Position numbers and translations under genes: made by a program. A stretch of 6,412 nucleotides of DNA from Clostridiaceae bacterium UBA4839 (lineage in GTDB: Bacteria > Bacillota > Clostridia > Clostridiales > Caloramatoraceae). The notes below the pieces were generated by a model. It did not search any database. It saw only the letters and a list, made by a program, of their open reading frames with translations, and was not told where the DNA came from. Location of the stretch: assembly GCA_002400085.1 (NCBI GenBank), contig DHEX01000095.1:1-6412 (forward strand), given 5' to 3'. Of the stretch, positions 5,236 through 6,412 are shown in pieces; the stretch's first letter is position 1; each line of letters opens with the position of its first letter.

Positions 5236-5610
5236 ATGGGCCATCACAAAAAAAGGAAAAAAGATAGAACATATAATAATTCTATTAATAACTCTAACCC
5301 TTTAAACAATATGGATTTAGCTGCTCTTTCATCTATGCTTAATAGTGGTAATGTGCAAAATAACAATATAGCTGAGATGCTGAACAATATTGATTTAAAT
5401 CAACTTATGTCTCAAATTTCTTCAAATTCTATAAATAGTACTGAAGGATCAGAAAATGCATCAAATCCTTTTTTTCTTGATAATGATCCGACAATTAATT
5501 TATTAAACTCAATGAGACCATTTTTTGCAAATGATAATTCTAATACTATTGATAATATAATTAAGGTATATGCAATCAAAAATTTCATTAATTCACCAAT
5601 CAAAAGATAA
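5236..5610 (+). CDS. Asparagine-rich hypothetical protein with internal repeat
   Basis: I do not recognise a family. The 124-residue product begins with a basic patch (HHKKRKKDR, 3-11) and is otherwise low in complexity: about 28 residues are asparagine (23%), with many serines and few charges. A 16-residue motif occurs twice, NNMDLAALSSMLNSGN (24-39) and NNIDLNQLMSQISSNS (50-65), sharing the pattern NNxDLxxL. A more ordinary helical C-terminus (83-121) holds INLLNSMRPFF and IDNIIKVYAIKNFI. There is no signal peptide or membrane span. I chose the ATG at 5236 because AGAGGTG (5220-5226) lies 9 nt upstream; a GTG at 5224 lies inside that site. It could be a spore-associated or aggregation-prone protein, but that is a guess. 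Its stop codon is 2 nt from the stop of the convergent CPBP protease gene. Confidence 0.7.
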   Translation: MGHHKKRKKDRTYNNSINNSNPLNNMDLAALSSMLNSGNVQNNNIAEMLNNIDLNQLMSQISSNSINSTEGSENASNPFFLDNDPTINLLNSMRPFFANDNSNTIDNIIKVYAIKNFINSPIKR

Positions 5611-5612
5611 GT

Positions 5613-6359
5613 TTAAATCCCAATATCTACATGAAATCCCTTCATAAGCAGCATTAAAAATGCAGATGTAAAGTTAAATACAAAATGATTAATTACTGAA
5701 GCCCTATAGCCATATTTGTCATAAAGATAGCAGTTAAAAAGTCCAACTCCAAAGAAAGATACAGAACCTGCAATATTATAATGAGGGATTGTAAACAGTA
5801 AACTGCTTATTATAGCTGCAAATATAGCTCCTGTTTTTTTAGCCAGATTGCTATAAATCAAATGCCTGAATATAAATTCTTCAAGGACTGGTGCGATTAT
5901 AACTATCATTATTAAATAAATTACTGTTTCCACCCAATTAGACTGCAGTAATTCCTTAGTTACCTCCTGGTTTTCAACAGAAACGTTATACTTTTGAAGA
6001 ATTACAACTACAAATGCATTTATTAATGATATAAAAATTTTAAATTCAATAGAATATAAAAATATTTTGCCCGTATTTTTTCCAAGCTTTCTAAGATAAA
6101 AATCCTCATCATTAAAATCTCTGTTTTTACTTTCAATATACAATGTCATAACTACAATAATAAATGGCATTAAATTTTCAGTAAAAAGTGTAGCAGTTAA
6201 ATACAGAATAAATATCAAGGTTAAAAAGAATTCATTAATCCTAATCCTTCCATGTTTAATATATTTTCTAAAATTAACCCATGGCGGTACTGCAAGTAAA
6301 AATAAAACTATTAACATCTTAATTAAATCAATAGTGGATAAGCTCATTAGATGCTTCAT
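5613..6359 (-). CDS. CPBP-family intramembrane metalloprotease (CAAX-like)
   Basis: This 248-residue multi-pass membrane protein has all three CPBP/Abi signatures: EExxxR as EEFIFR (160-165), FxxxH as FTIPH (189-193), and HxxxN as HFVFN (225-229). The conserved glutamates and histidines are present, so it is probably catalytically competent. Hydrophobic helices lie at about 11-28, 43-59, 63-76, 99-121, 142-159, 177-191, 199-212 and 225-240. Family members include Rce1-like CAAX proteases and bacteriocin-immunity or self-protection proteins; the substrate cannot be told here, and no bacteriocin precursor is visible. The ATG at 6359 has AAGGAG 6 nt upstream (6366-6371). An ATG five codons in is a weaker alternative. 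TATAAT-like boxes occur at 6375-6380 and 6392-6397 on the minus strand, but the -35 region is poor or beyond the window. It converges with the Asn-rich gene with no terminator between. Confidence 0.92.
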   Translation of the reverse strand: MKHLMSLSTIDLIKMLIVLFLLAVPPWVNFRKYIKHGRIRINEFFLTLIFILYLTATLFTENLMPFIIVVMTLYIESKNRDFNDEDFYLRKLGKNTGKIFLYSIEFKIFISLINAFVVVILQKYNVSVENQEVTKELLQSNWVETVIYLIMIVIIAPVLEEFIFRHLIYSNLAKKTGAIFAAIISSLLFTIPHYNIAGSVSFFGVGLFNCYLYDKYGYRASVINHFVFNFTSAFLMLLMKGFHVDIGI

Positions 6360-6412
6360 TTTAAACTCCTTTAAATTATACTTTTACTTATATTATATTT
6401 TATTTAATCTTA

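Noticed and set aside
1..6412. CRISPR array, tRNA or rRNA genes, phage or defence genes
   Set aside because: No regularly spaced repeats, no tRNA-like folds and no recognisable phage or defence domains were seen.

Overview
The window looks like chromosomal DNA of an anaerobic, spore-forming Firmicute, most likely Clostridium or a close relative. It is very AT-rich, has strong GGAGG-type ribosome binding sites, uses T-tract terminators, and carries typical clostridial families. No housekeeping marker fixes the species. All eight genes appear intact.

Layout. Left block, minus strand (1-2162): a promoter and operator-like palindromes at 2091-2162 drive an alanine-dehydrogenase/transhydrogenase-family oxidoreductase (893-2053). 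A 181-nt spacer with strong RNA-like structure follows, then a GntR-type regulator with a C-terminal RCK_C (TrkA-C) domain (85-711), the architecture of the c-di-AMP-responsive repressor BusR. A hairpin terminator lies at 12-58, and the ribosome binding site of a further minus-strand gene sits at the left edge. The gene-free stretch 2163-2492 holds a roughly 183-bp MITE-like element whose ends resemble IS1182-type inverted repeats, followed by the terminator of a TetR-family regulator (2493-3062, minus).

Centre (3226-4710, plus): an extended -10 promoter drives a two-gene unit. It encodes a membrane-anchored coiled-coil M23 (LytM-type) peptidase and a bactofilin, and ends at a strong terminator. 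This pairing is known elsewhere as a cell-wall-shaping module: a polymer scaffold that places a peptidoglycan endopeptidase.

Right block (4711-6412): a sigma-K-like promoter precedes an 80-residue protein with 13 cysteines and two copies of a CC-hydrophobic-CCC module, plausibly a spore-envelope or small membrane protein. Next is a leader with two abutting hairpins and a 124-residue asparagine-rich protein of unknown function with an internal repeat. It converges, with a 2-nt gap, on a CPBP-family (CAAX-like) membrane protease on the minus strand.

The most unusual points are the mutually exclusive stems between the oxidoreductase and the BusR-like gene, the duplicated cysteine-rich miniprotein, and the non-canonical oxidoreductase linked to a probable c-di-AMP sensor. 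I do not see a convincing new defence or mobile system.
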